Below, piece after piece: positions 37,089 through 39,019 of a stretch of 39,019 nt of DNA (positions are counted from its first letter, which is position 1; every line of letters starts with the position of its first letter). Position numbers and translations under genes: made by a program. The stretch comes from an uncultured Clostridia bacterium (GTDB taxonomy: Bacteria > Bacillota > Clostridia > Lachnospirales > Lachnospiraceae), in the NCBI GenBank assembly GCA_946610715.1, contig CAMOCO010000003.1, positions 1 to 39,019 of the forward strand. Reading direction: 5' to 3'. The notes below the pieces were generated by a model. It was not told where the DNA came from, made no database searches, and was given only the letters and a program-made list of their open reading frames with translations.

Positions 37089-39019
37089 TTATTTACGCTT
37101 CGCCTGCTTTTTTTCTTCCATCTTTTGTTTTTTGATTTTTTCCTGTTTTTTCTTTTCGCTCGCTTTTGCTTCCTTTTGCATTATGCCGAGCTTTTCATCC
37201 AGCACCTTGGAAGACGCTTTATATAATATCTTGCCGGCATCATTTATAAATTTTGAATTATCAATTATTTTCAGAACATCTTTAACTTCTGCCTGCGTCT
37301 TATCCTTAAGTTTATCCATCAGTTCTTTATTATTCTCCACATATTTGATAAGCGCGTTAGTACCTCTATTCACCGCCAACTTTACATAACTATCATACTT
37401 AAAACTGGAGAACACTGCATTTAGCTCTAAGGATTTCTGACCTGACGGGTTCTTAACGGCTAACCCAAGCAGTAGATTTGCAACAGATCTTGAATTAACC
37501 TTCTCATGAGCATATTTACCAACCACTACCTTATCAATATATTCATCAAATTTATCATTATAATTTTCAACCGATTCCTTAACCCGTTTTTGAACTATAC
37601 TCCAGATAGGAAGCGAATCTCCTTTGGATAATCCTACAGTTGCTTTAAATGCAGGATTTAATGAGAGGTCATTAATTTTGCTAATAAATTTATCATTATC
37701 CAGAGTTTCTTTATATATTTTCTTAAGATCATCTATGGATGGGTCGTCACTTATCCTATCAAGATAATCTCTGGTTATATAAGCCTGTGCATAATCCCAG
37801 GTAGAATATACTGAGTTCTTAAGCAGCACCTTATTAGACTTATAATATTCATCTCTTTTATCCTTAAAATAATCATCTATTTTAAGACCTGTAAAGTTAT
37901 GATTTAGTTTTTTTAGATTCTTAAGAATCTTATTCTGCATAAGTTCTATTGTTTTTTCATCCCTGATATTGTTCTTAATTGCAGCAAGCTGTTTATAATC
38001 ATCAATAAATTCTTTTGAACCGGAAAATTTACTAATAATCGTGGACTTAAATTCTTTGCATTTAATATCCTTGACGGATGCTTCATTTCCTCCTAATTCA
38101 GCGATATCAGACTTCAGCTCGTTATGCATTTGATTAAATGCATTAACTGTTGCTATACCCTTATCATTGAATCTACTCATTATCTCATATCTTTTTGCGC
38201 TTTCCGGAGTTCTGTGAGATCTGTATTTTGGCTTATGCTCAGTCTGATACTTTTTACTCTGATCCAGCATTTTATTATACTTCTCTGCTATCTGTCCCAT
38301 GGTAAGATCATTATTTTTTCTATATAGCAGCGCATCAATGCAATCATTTAAGCTCTTGGTAAACTCCTGATAATCCTTAGGTCCTTCAGCAGCTGAACCG
38401 AAATTTGCCTCCTTATTTTTCTGAGCATTTGAAAACTCATTTCTAAAAGCCAGGAGATCTGACGCCATTTCATCAAGCATATCATCCATCGCAAAACTAT
38501 ATGCTATGGCCTCATCTTCAAATGAAGCGTTCTTCAGTAAACCATACGTTTTTTCATCTGCTGCAAGTGATCCTTCAGTAGGGATATTCAGATCGGTGGA
38601 GCCAGTCGTAAGATTTTCATATATAGACTCTTTTCTATCTGCTTCATTATCAATCTGCGGTTTTTTCTCTTCCTTTATTTCCTCTATAGGCTCCGGCTCA
38701 TCTGAATTGTCATCAAATAAAGGAAAGTCATCTATAATCTCAAAGTCATTATTATCAGGCATTTTTATATTAGCATTCAGTTTCTGATTATTACTTAGAA
38801 ACTGCAGACCTATAATAATATTCTCGGCGTCCTTTTCGCCGTCATCCATAGTCTTAACAAGATCTAAAAATTTTTTAAGGTTATCTTTGGTCTGAATATA
38901 CTGATAGAAGTCATTAATATTCTTTGTACATTCTTTCAGTCTATCATCTGTAAATCCATCGGCCACTTCCTCATCCAGATCATCTATAGGATTCTGGAAG
39001 TCATAGATCTTATCAACAA
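37089..39019 (-). CDS. Uncharacterised large charged/coiled-coil protein, 5' end outside the window
   Basis: Frame is open to the right edge (upstream residues VDKIYDFQNPIDDLDEE precede the ORF-track GTG at 38966); Lys-rich C-terminus KKKQEKIKKQKMEEKKQAKRK. Confidence 0.8.
   Translation of the reverse strand, partial: VDKIYDFQNPIDDLDEEVADGFTDDRLKECTKNINDFYQYIQTKDNLKKFLDLVKTMDDGEKDAENIIIGLQFLSNNQKLNANIKMPDNNDFEIIDDFPLFDDNSDEPEPIEEIKEEKKPQIDNEADRKESIYENLTTGSTDLNIPTEGSLAADEKTYGLLKNASFEDEAIAYSFAMDDMLDEMASDLLAFRNEFSNAQKNKEANFGSAAEGPKDYQEFTKSLNDCIDALLYRKNNDLTMGQIAEKYNKMLDQSKKYQTEHKPKYRSHRTPESAKRYEIMSRFNDKGIATVNAFNQMHNELKSDIAELGGNEASVKDIKCKEFKSTIISKFSGSKEFIDDYKQLAAIKNNIRDEKTIELMQNKILKNLKKLNHNFTGLKIDDYFKDKRDEYYKSNKVLLKNSVYSTWDYAQAYITRDYLDRISDDPSIDDLKKIYKETLDNDKFISKINDLSLNPAFKATVGLSKGDSLPIWSIVQKRVKESVENYNDKFDEYIDKVVVGKYAHEKVNSRSVANLLLGLAVKNPSGQKSLELNAVFSSFKYDSYVKLAVNRGTNALIKYVENNKELMDKLKDKTQAEVKDVLKIIDNSKFINDAGKILYKASSKVLDEKLGIMQKEAKASEKKKQEKIKKQKMEEKKQAKRK

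Noticed and set aside
1-39019. CRISPR arrays, tRNA/rRNA genes, insertion sequences, phage genes
   Set aside because: Read through for regular repeats, terminal inverted repeats and transposase or integrase motifs; none seen.

Overview
The window looks chromosomal, low-GC and Firmicutes-like, most probably Lachnospiraceae/Clostridia (inferred from protein style and gene order, not tested). Most of it is conserved core genome: Mrp ATPase, CBS/DRTGG inorganic pyrophosphatase, CYTH protein, DUF1189-like and HAD proteins, a ribDE-BA-H riboflavin operon behind an FMN riboswitch, the HPr-like/whiA/rapZ/murB/ROK-kinase/hprK cluster, uvrC, yqeG, a MutS-family ATPase, leuS, an AI-2E transporter, an XRE-cupin/potABCD polyamine operon, and a Fur-family regulator next to a ZnuA-like lipoprotein. 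I saw no CRISPR array, rRNA, tRNA or convincing mobile element. The observations most worth following up are: (1) uvrC is interrupted by one in-frame TAA at 17446-17448, with the reading frame intact on both sides; (2) the HPr-like protein has Glu at position 15 instead of the phosphorylatable His but keeps Ser46, so it is Crh-like, and it lies in the hprK cluster; (3) two to three TGCAAC...GTTGCA palindromes lie between the Fur-family gene and znuA and overlap the ORF-called znuA start, and no znuB/znuC is present; (4) the ribD expression platform can form alternative pairings, and the ORF-called ribD start lies in the loop of its hairpin; (5) a MutS-family ATPase has predicted transmembrane helices; (6) several large lineage-type proteins have no recognisable function (911 aa TPR/Sel1, 695 aa, 433 aa membrane, and a protein of more than 640 aa that runs off the right edge). 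I did not find strong evidence of a wholly new multi-gene system.
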